Below the pieces are notes generated by a model. That model was not told the origin of the DNA. It did not search any database and saw only the letters and a program-made list of their open reading frames with translations. Positions 1 to 9,025 of a stretch of 64,000 nucleotides of DNA are shown here, piece after piece. A program made the translations under genes and the position numbers. Source of the stretch: Kitasatospora herbaricolor (GTDB taxonomy: Bacteria > Actinomycetota > Actinomycetes > Streptomycetales > Streptomycetaceae); NCBI RefSeq assembly GCF_030813695.1, contig NZ_JAUSVA010000003.1, forward strand, positions 233,883-297,882. Reading direction: 5' to 3'. How positions within the stretch are numbered: the stretch's first letter is position 1; the number at the start of each line of letters is the position of its first letter.

Positions 1-40
1 CCCGGGCGCCCCAGCGGGACCACCTCGCCGGGCACGACGG

Positions 41-92
41 CGGACACCCCGTGCGTCGGGGCCGGTGCCGGCCGGGACGCACGGGGTGTCCG
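41..92. terminator. Hairpin terminator downstream of MFS gene
   Basis: A 17-bp perfect inverted repeat (41-57 with 76-92, arm CGGACACCCCGTGCGTC) encloses an 18-nt GC-rich loop. It lies just past the stop of the leftward MFS gene, as expected for a U-tract-poor actinobacterial terminator. Nothing else is seen in 1-135. Confidence 0.6.
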
Positions 93-135
93 TGATGTGG
101 GCAGGGCCGGGGTGCGGGCCCTTGGGGTGCGGGGG

Positions 136-1554
136 TCAGTCCAGGGAGGCGGCGAGTTCCCCGCCGGTCCCGTCGGCCACCGCCACCGGTACCACCTCGG
201 TCTCGGGGCGCGGGCGCAGGCCGAACCAGATGAAGGCCACGCTGACGAGGGTCACCGCGACGTTGACGCTCAGGGCGAGGTGGATGCCGGTCAGTTCGGC
301 GCTCTGCGTGGCGGCGATCGAGCTGAGGATCGGGATGCCGACGGTGATGGCCACCTGCTGGGTCATCGAGGTCAGGCCGGTGGCCAGGCCCTGCTCCTCG
401 TTGGGCAGGCCGGAGGTGCCGGTGACCGTGTACGCCACGATGGAGGTGACGTGCCCGAAGAAGCCGATGAACAGCGCGGGGATCAGCACGGCGAGCGCGA
501 TCCGGGCGTCGCCGACGAAGACCAGCGGAAGGGTGGCCAGGCCCTGCACGATCATGCCGACGGCCAGCACCTTGCGGCTGCCGTAGCGCCCGATGGAGCG
601 TCCGGCGACCACGCCGGCGCCCACGGCCGCCAGGCCCGGGACGCCGAAGATGAGGCCGGTGACGAGCGGGGAGAAGCCCAGCACGTTCTGCAGGTAGAGC
701 GTCATCAGGAAGATCATGGCGGTCTCCATGCTGAAGACCACGAGCCCGGCGTAGTTGCCCCACTTGACGGTGGGGCGCTTGAGGATGCGCACGGGGGCGA
801 GGGGCGCCGGCGAGCGCAGTTCGATGGCCCAGAACGCGCCCAGCAGCAGGACGCCGACGACGGCGGCGGGGATGCTGCTCTCGATGACGGAGTAGACCAC
901 GGCCAGCAGACCGCCGCTGGCGGTCACGGCGCCCGGCACGTCGAGCTTGACCCGCTCGGGCAGGGTGCTCTCGCTGATCACGTAGGGGGTGACCACCAGG
1001 ATGACCAGCGCCACGGGGATGTTGATGAAGAACGCGGCCCGCCAGCTGAACAGGCTGACCAGGGAGCCGCCGACCAGCGCGCCGACGGTGAAGCCGGCGG
1101 AGAGCAGCGCGCCGTTGAGGCCGAGGATGCGGTCGCGGACCGCGCCCTCGGCGAAGGTGCTGGTGAGCAGGGCGAGCGAGGCGGGGGTGGCCATCGCGGT
1201 GGCGAAGCCCTGCAGGACGCGGGCGGTCAGCAGCATCTGGGGGTTGGAGGCGAACCCGCCGAGGAAGGAGGCCCCGGTCAGCAGGGCCGCCCCGGACAGG
1301 AACATCCTGCGGCGCCCGAACAGGTCTCCCAGGCGGCCGAACAGCAGGGTGAAGCCGGCCGCGGGCAGCGCGAACGCGGAGGCGATCCAGGGCAGTCCGG
1401 TCAGTCCCAGTCCGACACCCTCGCCGACCTTCGGCAGCGCGACGTTGAGGATGGAGAAGTCGACGGACAGCATGAACCCGGCGCCGAGCAGGAGGAAGAG
1501 GATTAACCGTTCCCTGCTGGTGATGCGTGGGGTCGGGGCGGTGTCGGTGGTCAT
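136..1554 (-). CDS. MFS transporter, drug-efflux type
   Basis: A 472-residue membrane protein of the major facilitator superfamily, probably a proton-driven exporter of small molecules. The first membrane segment carries the typical VDFSILNVALP stretch of DHA-type efflux pumps, and the first cytoplasmic loop has GRLGDLFGRRR (motif A). The ATG at 1554 is preceded by AAGGGA and starts just before the first helix; the reading frame runs open further upstream but without coding character. Codon 17 is the rare leucine codon TTA (1504-1506), so translation probably depends on the bldA tRNA and hence on developmental stage. The gene stands 518 bp downstream of the ArsR gene, so co-transcription with it is uncertain. 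The substrate cannot be told from sequence. Confidence 0.9.
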   Translation of the reverse strand: MTTDTAPTPRITSRERLILFLLLGAGFMLSVDFSILNVALPKVGEGVGLGLTGLPWIASAFALPAAGFTLLFGRLGDLFGRRRMFLSGAALLTGASFLGGFASNPQMLLTARVLQGFATAMATPASLALLTSTFAEGAVRDRILGLNGALLSAGFTVGALVGGSLVSLFSWRAAFFINIPVALVILVVTPYVISESTLPERVKLDVPGAVTASGGLLAVVYSVIESSIPAAVVGVLLLGAFWAIELRSPAPLAPVRILKRPTVKWGNYAGLVVFSMETAMIFLMTLYLQNVLGFSPLVTGLIFGVPGLAAVGAGVVAGRSIGRYGSRKVLAVGMIVQGLATLPLVFVGDARIALAVLIPALFIGFFGHVTSIVAYTVTGTSGLPNEEQGLATGLTSMTQQVAITVGIPILSSIAATQSAELTGIHLALSVNVAVTLVSVAFIWFGLRPRPETEVVPVAVADGTGGELAASLD

Positions 1555-2072
1555 GGGACGGTTCCCTTCTTCAAGGCTCCGGTGCCGCCGGCGGCCGGCG
1601 CGCCGGACGGGCGGACGGACGGGCCGCCCTGCGGCGTCGTTCCTGCGGGTGCCCGCGGGCACCGCGTCCGGGCCGGGCGGGCAGCGGGACGGCGGCCGCG
1701 GCGGCCCGCGGCGGTGACGGGCGGTACGGGGGCGGGGCGGGGCGAACGGGGGTGGGGCGGGCGGGGCGGGGGCGGGCGGGGCGGGGGCGCACCCGGGGCC
1801 GGAACGCTTGCCCGTACGGTGACGTTGCGTCAGATCGCTGTGCGTACGGTGGCGCTGTCTCCGGCGGTCGGATCCCCGGCGGTCGGATCTCCGGCGCACC
1901 GGTGGCCGATCCGCCGGCCGTGGTTGGTGCAGTGCGGCTGTCCTGCAGGGGAGTCGGCCGGTACGACGTGCGGGTGGAGCCGGCCGGTCGGGCCGCCCGG
2001 GCGGCGGGCCCGGGGTGTCCCGGCCGGGGCCGGTTCCCGCCGCGCGCCACGGCGGGAACCTTCGGCCGAGCT
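1555..2072. other. Gene-free spacer upstream of MFS gene
   Basis: No gene is supported here. The part from about 1730 to 1800 is an almost pure G/C run of GGGGCGGGC-like units. At 1812-1850 there is a less GC-rich stretch with two CGTACGGTG copies and the dyad TGACGttgCGTCA (1820-1832), a plausible regulator site for the MFS gene. Confidence 0.4.
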
Positions 2073-2426
2073 CTACCGGGAGTCGCGTTCGGCCGCCTCG
2101 GCGACGCGTTTGACGTCCGCCAGCCGGTGGTCCCAGTCGGCGGCCAGCGCGGACATCCACCGCGCCGTGGTGTCCAGCGCCGCGGGCCGCACCGCGTACC
2201 GCACCTCGCGGCCGACCCGGTTGCCGGCGACCAGTCCGGCCGCGTCCAGGACGGCGAGGTGCTTGACCACCGCCTGGCGCGAGACGGGCAGCCGTTCGGC
2301 CAGCGTCGTCGCGGTGACCTGGCCCTGGGCGGCGAGCAGGTCGAGCAGCTGACGTCGTGTCGGATCGGCCAGCGCCGCGAGGACGCTGTCGACCGCCGCG
2401 ACGGAGCCGGGGCGTTCTTCCGTCAC
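2073..2426 (-). CDS. ArsR-family transcriptional regulator
   Basis: A 117-residue winged-helix repressor of the ArsR/SmtB class. The DNA-binding part is clear: ALADPTRRQLLDLLA, then a recognition region with LPVSRQAVVKHLAVLDAAGLV. No cysteine cluster for metal binding is seen, so it is more like the ArsR/SRPBCC pairs that act on stress or unknown signals than a metal sensor. The GTG start at 2426 overlaps the TGA of the upstream SRPBCC gene as GTGA, giving translational coupling. The dyads upstream of the SRPBCC gene are the likely operator, so the pair is probably autoregulated. Confidence 0.9.
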   Translation of the reverse strand: MTEERPGSVAAVDSVLAALADPTRRQLLDLLAAQGQVTATTLAERLPVSRQAVVKHLAVLDAAGLVAGNRVGREVRYAVRPAALDTTARWMSALAADWDHRLADVKRVAEAAERDSR

Positions 2427-2869
2427 ACGGACGTTTCCTCGACGCGCTTCTTGAAGGCGCCCAGCACCTGCGGCCAGCCGCCGGAGTTGTCGTTCAGCGC
2501 CTTCTCGCGCACCTCCTCGGAGGCGGCCAGCTGGCCGAAGCCGCTCTCGACGACGCGCAGGCGGGTGCTGGCGCCCTCGGGGATCAGCGTGAACTCCACC
2601 AGGGTGCTGTTGTCCTCGCGCAGTTCCTCGCCGGGGAAGGCGCTGGCCCAGCGGTAGGCGACGTAGGTCGGCGGCTGGACCTTCTCCACCCGCACCGGGA
2701 ACGAGCCGTACTCGGCGTTCTTCGCCACCATCGACTCGCCCTCCTTGGCCACGGTGCCGGCCAGGCTGGCCTCGTCGGCCACCCAGAAGCCGGGCTGGGC
2801 CACCAGCGACCAGACCCGCTCCAGGGGGGCCTCGATGAGGGTCTCGCGTTCGATCAGTTCCGCGCTCAT
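2423..2869 (-). CDS. SRPBCC (AHSA1-like) family protein
   Basis: A 148-residue START/Bet v1-like fold protein of the AHSA1 type. It opens with IERETLIEAPLERVWSLVAQPGFWV, the usual first strand and helix of the family, and ends with the long C-terminal helix (GGWPQVLGAFKKRVEE). These proteins bind hydrophobic ligands; no specific function is known for this one. It is the first gene of a two-gene unit with the ArsR gene, a pairing seen very often in actinobacteria. Confidence 0.88.
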   Translation of the reverse strand: MSAELIERETLIEAPLERVWSLVAQPGFWVADEASLAGTVAKEGESMVAKNAEYGSFPVRVEKVQPPTYVAYRWASAFPGEELREDNSTLVEFTLIPEGASTRLRVVESGFGQLAASEEVREKALNDNSGGWPQVLGAFKKRVEETSV

Positions 2870-2909
2870 AAGGGGACTCCTTCGCTACGGCCATTGAATG
2901 CACCCTCAT

Positions 2910-2950
2910 GGTTGCACGTCCCCCCTCCATTCGCAACCAGAGAGTTGCAC
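2910..2950. promoter_or_regulatory. Putative ArsR operator
   Basis: Just upstream of the SRPBCC/ArsR unit are overlapping dyads of the half-site GGTTGC/GCAACC: GGTTGC at 2910-2915 faces GCAACC at 2933-2938, and GCAAC (2933-2937) faces GTTGC (2944-2948). The patch is less GC-rich than its surroundings. It fits a repressor site; no binding data. Confidence 0.45.
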
Positions 2951-3641
2951 CCCGATCGGGTGAGATCCCGGCCGTCCGGCCACCGGTTCCCGGCCGCCGT
3001 CCGCGCCCCCGCCTCCGCGCCGCCACCTCCCCCGCACCGTCCTGCCCCGCCCCCTCCGCCCCTGCTCCGCGCCCGCCCTCCGGCCCCTTCCGCACCCCGC
3101 GGCGCCGGGCGCGGGCAGCACGAAGCGGGGCGGGCGGAAGCGGCGGGGCCCGTCCGCCCTACGGCGCGCCCCGCCCCCTCCCGCCCGCCCGGCCCGCCCG
3201 GCCGCCCCCGGTGCCCGCTCCGTCGCCCCGACGGACGGATCCCGAACCGGATCCCTGACCGGATCCCGGACGCCCGGAGACCCGGACGTCCTGGTACGGC
3301 GGGCGTGTCGTGCCGGGCCGGGCGGCTGCCGCGCGGTGCCCACCCCGGCCCGCCCGGCGCCGGTCCCGGCCCGGCACACGGTGAGTATGCGGGCCGCGGC
3401 GAGGCGGGCGACTACTTCCGGATTGCTCGCCTCCGGTGCGCGCGAGGCGGCGCCGGTACACGCCGCGGGGACGGAAAAGGAGAGCACGATGGAAGAGGTG
3501 CCCGGATGTCAGAGCCACTGATGATGGCTCATGGTCACGGTGTGACAAGGCGGTTCACCCGCGGCCGTCCCGGGACAGATCCCCGGGGCACCGAATCGGA
3601 GCACGGCTCGGCAGACATGTCCCGGCCGCCAGGAAAGAGGA
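2951..3641. other. Long gene-poor spacer
   Basis: About 690 bp of GC-rich DNA between the divergent SRPBCC and hydrolase genes. Apart from the tiny ORF at 3489-3521, listed separately, I see no supported gene. GGATCC-containing direct repeats (ACCGGATCC, ACCGGATCCC) occur at about 3246-3268. Confidence 0.4.
3489..3521 (+). CDS. Possible 10-codon leader peptide
   Basis: ATG at 3489 opens a ten-codon frame (MEEVPGCQSH) ending in TGA, with a near-ideal ribosome site AAGGAG about 7 nt upstream. It lies 120 bp before the alpha/beta hydrolase gene. A strong ribosome site in front of so short a frame could mark a leader peptide or the remnant of a lost gene; no attenuator was identified. Confidence 0.22.
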   Translation: MEEVPGCQSH

Positions 3642-3650
3642 ATGGGAACA

Positions 3651-4589
3651 GTGACCACGAACACGCCCGAGGAGGGCACGCCGGCAACGGGCGCGGCCGT
3701 CCCCACCGACGCCGAGCTCGCGCAGTCGCTGGCCGGGGACTTCCGCAGCGACCACATCACCGTGGAGGGCCTGCGCCTGCACTACGTCGCCGGCGGGGAG
3801 GGCAGGCCGCTGGTGCTGCTGCCCGGCTGGCCGCAGACCTGGTGGGAGTTCCGCAAGGTGATGCCCGCGCTCGCCGAGGCCGGGCGCCGGGTGATCGTGC
3901 TGGACCTGCCCGGCATGGGCGGCTCGGACAAGCCCGCCACCGGCTACGACAAGAAGACGATGGCCGGCGTCGTCCACGGGTTCATCCGCGCGCTGGGCTA
4001 CGACCAGGTCGACATCGCCGGCCACGACGTGGGCTCGCAGGTCGCCTTCAGCTTCGCGGCCAACCACCCGCAGGCCGTCCGCAAGGTCGCGCTGCTGGAC
4101 GTGCTGCACCCGGACGCCTCGCTCTACCAGATCCCGATGCTCCCGGCGCCGGGCATGCCCTTCCACCCGTGGTGGTTCGCCTTCAACTCGGTCGCCGGCC
4201 TGCCCGAGCAGCTGCTCGCCGGGCGCGCCCGCCACCTGGTCGACTGGGTCTTCGACGGGTTCCTGCTGGACCGCGGCGCCGTCGACGAGCAGGCCCGCGC
4301 CGTCTACACCCGCGCCTACGACACCGCGGACGGGATCCGCGGCGGCAACGGCTGGTACCAGACCTTCGGCCAGGACATCGTGGACCTCGGCACCTACGGC
4401 AAGATCGGCGCCCCGGTGCTCGGCCTGGTCTCCAACCTCGCCGACGGCCTCTTCGCCGCCCAGATGCAGGCCACCCTGCCCACCCAGGCCGGCGACGTGC
4501 GGATCGTCGTGGTCCCCGACGCGGGCCACTACTTCGTCGAAGAGGCACCGCAGGCCGTGATCGACGAGTTCAACGCGTTCTTCGTCTGA
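3651..4589 (+). CDS. Alpha/beta hydrolase (epoxide hydrolase-like)
   Basis: A 312-residue alpha/beta-hydrolase-fold enzyme. The oxyanion-hole segment LLPGWPQTWWEF lies near residue 60. The nucleophile elbow is GHDVGS, so the nucleophile is Asp, as in epoxide hydrolases and haloalkane dehalogenases, not Ser. The catalytic His is in PDAGHYF near the C-terminus. The cap domain is rich in aromatic residues (PFHPWWFAFN). I prefer the GTG at 3651 because AAGAGG lies 10 nt before it; the in-frame ATG at 3642 sits directly on that ribosome site. The gene is followed by an acyl-CoA-dehydrogenase-like enzyme and an F420-type reductase in the same direction. The substrate is unknown. Confidence 0.9.
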   Translation: MTTNTPEEGTPATGAAVPTDAELAQSLAGDFRSDHITVEGLRLHYVAGGEGRPLVLLPGWPQTWWEFRKVMPALAEAGRRVIVLDLPGMGGSDKPATGYDKKTMAGVVHGFIRALGYDQVDIAGHDVGSQVAFSFAANHPQAVRKVALLDVLHPDASLYQIPMLPAPGMPFHPWWFAFNSVAGLPEQLLAGRARHLVDWVFDGFLLDRGAVDEQARAVYTRAYDTADGIRGGNGWYQTFGQDIVDLGTYGKIGAPVLGLVSNLADGLFAAQMQATLPTQAGDVRIVVVPDAGHYFVEEAPQAVIDEFNAFFV

Positions 4590-4978
4590 CCCGCCCGGCC
4601 GGCCCCGCCCAGGCCCCCGCGCCGGACGGACCCGCCCGCCGCCACCGGCGGCGACGGCGGTGACGCACCGGCCGGCGGCGGCATCACCGCGGCGGCGCGG
4701 CCCGGGACACCCCGCCCCGGACCGGACGCCCGCACACGGGCGCGCACCGCGCCCACCCGTGCCCGCCCGAACCCCCGCACCGACCCCGGCCACCACCGGC
4801 CGCCGACGCGGCATGCCCGCGTCCGCTCCCGGGCGCCCGCACCGGGCGGCGGGCGGGCACGCCCCCGGAGTCCGGGCGGCGCGCGCCGGGCGGCGCGGGC
4901 GAGGTGCCCGGCGGGGCGGTGCAGGCCCCGCGCTCAGGGGATTCCGACAGATCCGGTAGATCCAGCCAAGGAGAAGGC
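4590..4978. other. GC-rich spacer
   Basis: 389 bp with no supported gene. Only the last 30 bases leave the G/C-only composition (ATTCCGACAGATCCGGTAG) and end in the AAGGAG ribosome site of the next gene, so a promoter may lie near 4935-4960. Confidence 0.35.
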
Positions 4979-6163
4979 ATGTCCACTTTCGCCGTCCCGT
5001 CCCGGGACGAACTACTGCTGCGGGTGGCGGAGATCGCGCCCGTGCTGCGCTCCCACGCCGCGTGGTCGGCGGAGAACCGCCGGCTGCACGAGGAGACGGT
5101 CCAGGCCCTGAGCGGGGCCGGCCTGTTCCGGATGCGGATCCCGCTGCGCTACGGCGGGTACGAGGCCGACGCACGGACCATGGTCGACGTGGTCACCGAG
5201 GTCGCCCGCGCCGACGGGTCCGCCGGCTGGGTGCTGGCCAGCTCCCTGATCGCCGGCTGGGGCCTGGGCCTGTTCCCCGACGAGGTCCAGGACGAGGTGT
5301 TCGCCGACCCCGACGTGCGGGTCTGCGCCACCATCGGCCCCGGCACCGCGACGGCCGTCCCCGTCCCCGGCGGCATCCTGGTCAACGGCTCCTGGCCGTT
5401 CATCAGCGGCGCCCTGAGCAGCCAGTGGCAGCAGAGCGCGGCGATCTTCCTCGACCCGGCCGGGCAGCCCTACCCCGTGATGGCCCCCGTCCCGATGGCG
5501 GAGCTGGAGATCGTCGACGACTGGCACACCAGCGGCCTGCGCGGCACCGGCAGCGTCACCACCACCGCCAAGGACGTGTTCATCCCCCAGGAGCGCGTCC
5601 TGCCCGCCCCCGCGGTCCTCGGCGGCCAGTCCGTCTCCAAGCTCAACGCCGACACCCCGATGTACCGCGCGCCGTTCATCGTGGTCGGCGCCGCCACCAC
5701 CGTGGGCGTCTGCGTCGGCCTGGCCCAGGCCGTCCAGGACGCCTTCTTCGAGCGGCTGCCCGGACGCAAGATCGCCTACACCGAGTACCCCAGCCAGAGC
5801 GAGGCCCCGGTCACCCACCTGCGGGTCGCCGAAGCCGCCATGAAGATCGACGAGGCCCAGTTCCACGCCCAGCGCCTGGCCGCCCTCGTCGACGCCAAGT
5901 GCGCCTCCGGCGACACCTGGGAGATGACCGAACGCGCCCGCAGCCGCGCCGACGAGGGCGCCGCCGCCCGCCTCACCCTGGAGGCCGCGCAGATCCTGGC
6001 CGGCTCCAGCGGCGGCTCCTCCGCCTACACCAAGGTCCCGCTGCAGCGCATGGTCGGCGACCTCCAGACCTTCAACCTGCACGCCATGATGAACCCCGAC
6101 GTCAACGCCGAGACCTACGGCCGCGTCCTGTGCGGGCTGGAGCCCAACACCTACTACATCTGA
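4979..6163 (+). CDS. Acyl-CoA dehydrogenase-like flavin monooxygenase
   Basis: A 394-residue protein with the acyl-CoA dehydrogenase fold of the group-D flavin monooxygenases (HpaB/HsaA/DszC-like). The N-terminal helical domain has RMRIPLRYGGYEAD. The middle has the ADGSAGWVLASS and GGILVNGSWPFISGA strands, and the end follows family form (ILAGSSGGSSAY, then MNPDVNAETYGRVLCGLEPNTYYI). These enzymes use reduced FMN or FAD from a partner reductase to hydroxylate aromatic or other substrates. AAGGAG lies 8 nt before the ATG. The NADPH-dependent reductase gene downstream could be linked, but it looks F420-type rather than flavin-type. Confidence 0.85.
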   Translation: MSTFAVPSRDELLLRVAEIAPVLRSHAAWSAENRRLHEETVQALSGAGLFRMRIPLRYGGYEADARTMVDVVTEVARADGSAGWVLASSLIAGWGLGLFPDEVQDEVFADPDVRVCATIGPGTATAVPVPGGILVNGSWPFISGALSSQWQQSAAIFLDPAGQPYPVMAPVPMAELEIVDDWHTSGLRGTGSVTTTAKDVFIPQERVLPAPAVLGGQSVSKLNADTPMYRAPFIVVGAATTVGVCVGLAQAVQDAFFERLPGRKIAYTEYPSQSEAPVTHLRVAEAAMKIDEAQFHAQRLAALVDAKCASGDTWEMTERARSRADEGAAARLTLEAAQILAGSSGGSSAYTKVPLQRMVGDLQTFNLHAMMNPDVNAETYGRVLCGLEPNTYYI

Positions 6164-6409
6164 CCCCCGGTCGGCCGGACCCCGGCACCCGGACCCCGCC
6201 CCCGCCTCCCTCCCCGGAAGCGGCACGGCGGCGCCCGGGAGGCGGCCGCCCCGCGGGGCGGCCGCCGGCCGGTGGCCCCGACCGCTCCCCCGCGCACCCG
6301 CGCACACCCGGACCCCGGGCGCCGAACACCGGCGCCCGGCCCGCGGGCACCGCCCCGGCCGCCCGCACCCACTGATCACAAGTCCCCACCCACGAAAAGG
6401 AAACGAGAC

Positions 6410-7126
6410 ATGCCCACCCTTGGAATCATCGGCAGCGGAAGCATGGGTACGGCGATCGCGAAGCTCGCGGTCGCGGCGGACATCAAGGTCGCGATCGCCA
6501 ACTCCCGCGGCCCCGAGACCCTCACCGCACTCGTCACCGAACTCGGCCCCCTGGCCGGCGCCGGCACCGTCGAGCAGATCGCCCAGGACGCGGACCTCAT
6601 CGTGCTCGCCGTCCCGATCCTCGCCTACCGCACCGTCCCGGCCGCGCCGCTGCGCGGCCACACCGTGCTCGACACCAGCAACTACTACCCGATCCGCGAC
6701 GGCCGGATCCCCGAGCTCGACTCCGAGAAGCTGACCACCAGCGAACTGGTCCAGCAGCACCTGGAGGGCGCGCACCTGGTGAAGGCGTTCGGCAACATCC
6801 TCGCCCACCACATCACCCAGCTCGCCCGCCCCTCCGGCGCCCCCGACCGCACCGCCCTGCCCATCGCCGGCGACCACGCCGCGGCCACCACCGCGGCGGC
6901 GGACCTCGTCGACCGGATCGGCTTCGACACCCTCGACACCGGCCGCCTCGCGGACAGCTGGCGCTTCGAGCCCGAGACCACCGCCTACACCTGGCTCTAC
7001 ATGGCCGACCAGAACACCGCCTTCGAGGACCGCTTCGAGGCCCCTGGCGCCCCCTTCCCCCTGGCCTCGCTGCGCACCGCCCTCCAGGACGTCAAGCGCG
7101 TTCGGGTCGCCGAGCGCACCTTCTGA
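6410..7126 (+). CDS. NADPH-dependent F420 reductase-like protein
   Basis: A 238-residue Rossmann-fold protein with the dinucleotide motif GIIGSGSMGTAI at the extreme N-terminus and the family segments LIVLAVPILAYRTV, HTVLDTSNYYPIRDG and LVKAFGNILAHH. This is the layout of F420H2:NADP+ oxidoreductases and their close relatives, which move hydride between NADPH and deazaflavin F420. Length matches the family. The ribosome site AAAAGGAAACGAG precedes the ATG. Some relatives act on other substrates, so the F420 role is probable but not proven. Confidence 0.85.
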   Translation: MPTLGIIGSGSMGTAIAKLAVAADIKVAIANSRGPETLTALVTELGPLAGAGTVEQIAQDADLIVLAVPILAYRTVPAAPLRGHTVLDTSNYYPIRDGRIPELDSEKLTTSELVQQHLEGAHLVKAFGNILAHHITQLARPSGAPDRTALPIAGDHAAATTAAADLVDRIGFDTLDTGRLADSWRFEPETTAYTWLYMADQNTAFEDRFEAPGAPFPLASLRTALQDVKRVRVAERTF

Positions 7127-7140
7127 CCCCCGCGCCGCCC

Positions 7141-7179
7141 CGCGCATCCGCCCTGACGGGAGATCAGGGCGGATACGCG
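7141..7179. terminator. Hairpin terminator
   Basis: Inverted repeat ATCCGCCCTGA (7146-7156) with TCAGGGCGGAT (7164-7174), extended by CGCG arms with one mismatch. It begins 15 bp after the stop of the reductase gene. Confidence 0.6.
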
Positions 7180-7566
7180 GCACGGCGGACGGGCGACCGA
7201 CGGGCGACCGACGGGCGGCGCCGGCAGATGACGGCGGGCCACGAACGGGTGAACGCGGCGCACCGCGACCGCCGGCCGCCGGCCGGCCCGCTCCGCGCCC
7301 CCGCTCCGCCCCGCACACCCCCGGCACGTCCCCGGCCCGCCGGGCCCCGGCCCTCCGGACCCCCAAGAACCGCACCGGGCACGGCGGTTGTCCCGCCCGG
7401 CCCGAACTCCCCGAGCGCCCCGGCCACGGGGCCGTCCACGGGCCGCCCGCGGGGCCGGCCCGTGCGGCGGGCGCCACCACGGCCCGCGAGCCGCGGTGGT
7501 GCGCCCGCCGGGCGCATGACATATTGCTGGGCACACAACCGAGCCAGGTCCCGGGGGGACACACCG
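7180..7566. other. GC-rich spacer
   Basis: No gene supported. It starts with an 11-bp tandem repeat (GACGGGCGACC, about 7189-7215). A less GC-rich stretch at 7515-7565 (CATGACATATTGCTGGGCACAC) probably holds the promoter of the GFA gene. Confidence 0.35.
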
Positions 7567-7974
7567 ATGAGCGACACCGACCAGCAGCAGACCCACACCG
7601 GCGGCTGCCTCTGCGGGAGGATCAGGTTCACCGCCGCCGGCGCGCCGTTCTACCCCCACGTGTGCAGCTGCGCCCACTGCCGGAAGCTCTCCGGCGGCCC
7701 GATGATGACCTGGGTGGGATTCCCCCTGAAGGGCTTCAGCTGGGACGGCGAGGGCGGCGAGCCCACCTGGTACGCCGAGTTCCCCGGCGCCGGACGCGGG
7801 TTCTGTCCCACCTGCGGGGCCCGCATGTGCGCCCTGGACGACGGGTCGGAGGCGGTCTTCGTCACCCTCATGAGCCTCGACGAGCTCACGCTCGTCCCCG
7901 AGAACCAGCACTTCCGCGACGACGCGGTCAGCTGGCTCCCGCAGGTGCCCCACAAGGACCCCGCCGCCTCCTGA
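7567..7974 (+). CDS. GFA / CENP-V-like zinc protein
   Basis: A 135-residue protein of the GFA (glutathione-dependent formaldehyde-activating) family. The zinc ligands are all present: GGCLCG near residue 14, CSCAHC near residue 35, and CPTCGAR near residue 80. Members bind two zinc ions in a Mss4-like fold. Most do not have formaldehyde activity, so the name describes the family only. The gene stands alone between spacers. Confidence 0.9.
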   Translation: MSDTDQQQTHTGGCLCGRIRFTAAGAPFYPHVCSCAHCRKLSGGPMMTWVGFPLKGFSWDGEGGEPTWYAEFPGAGRGFCPTCGARMCALDDGSEAVFVTLMSLDELTLVPENQHFRDDAVSWLPQVPHKDPAAS

Positions 7975-8053
7975 CCCGGGCGCGGGCCGCGCCCGCACGG
8001 GCCGCTGCCCCGGCGGGGGCCGGGCGCGGCGCAGCCGGTGGGGCGCTCCCGCG

Positions 8054-9025
8054 TCAGGGGATCAGCAGCAGCTTGCCGATCGAGCGGCGCTCTTCGAGGT
8101 CGGCGTGCGCGGTGGCCGCCTCCGCCAGCGGGTAGGTGGCCCCGATCGGGACGGTCACGCCGTCGGTGCGGACCCAGGAGAACACCTCCTGGGCGCGGGT
8201 GACCAGCTCCTCGCGGGTGGTGATGAAGTCCGGCAGGGTCGGGCGGATCAGCCGGATCGAACCCCGCGCGCCGGGGCCCATGTCCAGCGGCGGGACGACG
8301 CCGCTGGGCTGCCCGTAGAGCGCCAGGGTGCCCCCGATGCGCAGGGACGCCACGCTCCCGTCGAACGTCGCCACCCCGACCCCGTCGTAGACCACGTCCA
8401 CGCCGCGGCCCTGGGTCAGCCGGGCCACCTCGGCGACGAAGTCGACCTCCGTGTAGCGGATGACCTCCTGCGCGCCCGCCTTGCGGACCGCCTCCTCCTT
8501 GGCCGCGTTGGAGACCGTCCCGATGACGCGGGCGCCCAGCAGGCGCAGCACCTGGGTCAGCAGCAGGCCCACGCCCCCCGCCGCCGCGTGCACCAGGGCG
8601 GTCTCGCCCGCGCGCACCGGGTGGCTGTCGCGCGTCAGGTAGTGGACGGCCAGCCCCTGCAGGAACACCCCTGCCGCCTGCTCGGCGCTCACCCCGGCGG
8701 GCACCGCCACGACACGCTCGGCCGGCACGACGACCTGCTCCGCGTAGGCGCCGGGTGCCGACACCTCCATGGTGACGACCAGGTCCCCCACCGCGACGCC
8801 CTCGACGCCGGGCCCCAGTGCCGACACCACCCCCGCGCATTCCAGTCCGGGGACGAACGGCACCGGTCGCGGATACAGGCCGCTCCGCTCGTAGACGTCG
8901 TGATAATTCACGCCGATCGCCGCCACATCGAGCAGTACCTCGCCGGGCCCTGGGACCGGGACGTCCCGTCCGGTCGACACCAACGCCCCGGGACCGCCGG
9001 TCCCGTTCACCACAACAGCACGCAT
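8054..9025 (-). CDS. Quinone oxidoreductase / zinc-type ADH-like protein
   Basis: A 323-residue medium-chain dehydrogenase/reductase of the NADPH:quinone reductase type. The N-terminal GroES-like domain has VLLDVAAIGVNYHDVYERSGLYP and VPGLECAGVV. The Rossmann domain has ALVHAAAGGVGLLLTQ. No zinc-ligand cysteines are visible, consistent with quinone reductases. Such enzymes reduce quinones or enones with NADPH. It is transcribed toward the GFA gene (convergent). Confidence 0.9.
   Translation of the reverse strand: MRAVVVNGTGGPGALVSTGRDVPVPGPGEVLLDVAAIGVNYHDVYERSGLYPRPVPFVPGLECAGVVSALGPGVEGVAVGDLVVTMEVSAPGAYAEQVVVPAERVVAVPAGVSAEQAAGVFLQGLAVHYLTRDSHPVRAGETALVHAAAGGVGLLLTQVLRLLGARVIGTVSNAAKEEAVRKAGAQEVIRYTEVDFVAEVARLTQGRGVDVVYDGVGVATFDGSVASLRIGGTLALYGQPSGVVPPLDMGPGARGSIRLIRPTLPDFITTREELVTRAQEVFSWVRTDGVTVPIGATYPLAEAATAHADLEERRSIGKLLLIP

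Noticed and set aside
2357..4663. Rightward 768-codon frame over the SRPBCC and hydrolase genes
   Set aside because: It is antisense to the SRPBCC gene and in a shifted frame over the hydrolase gene, with no domain likeness.
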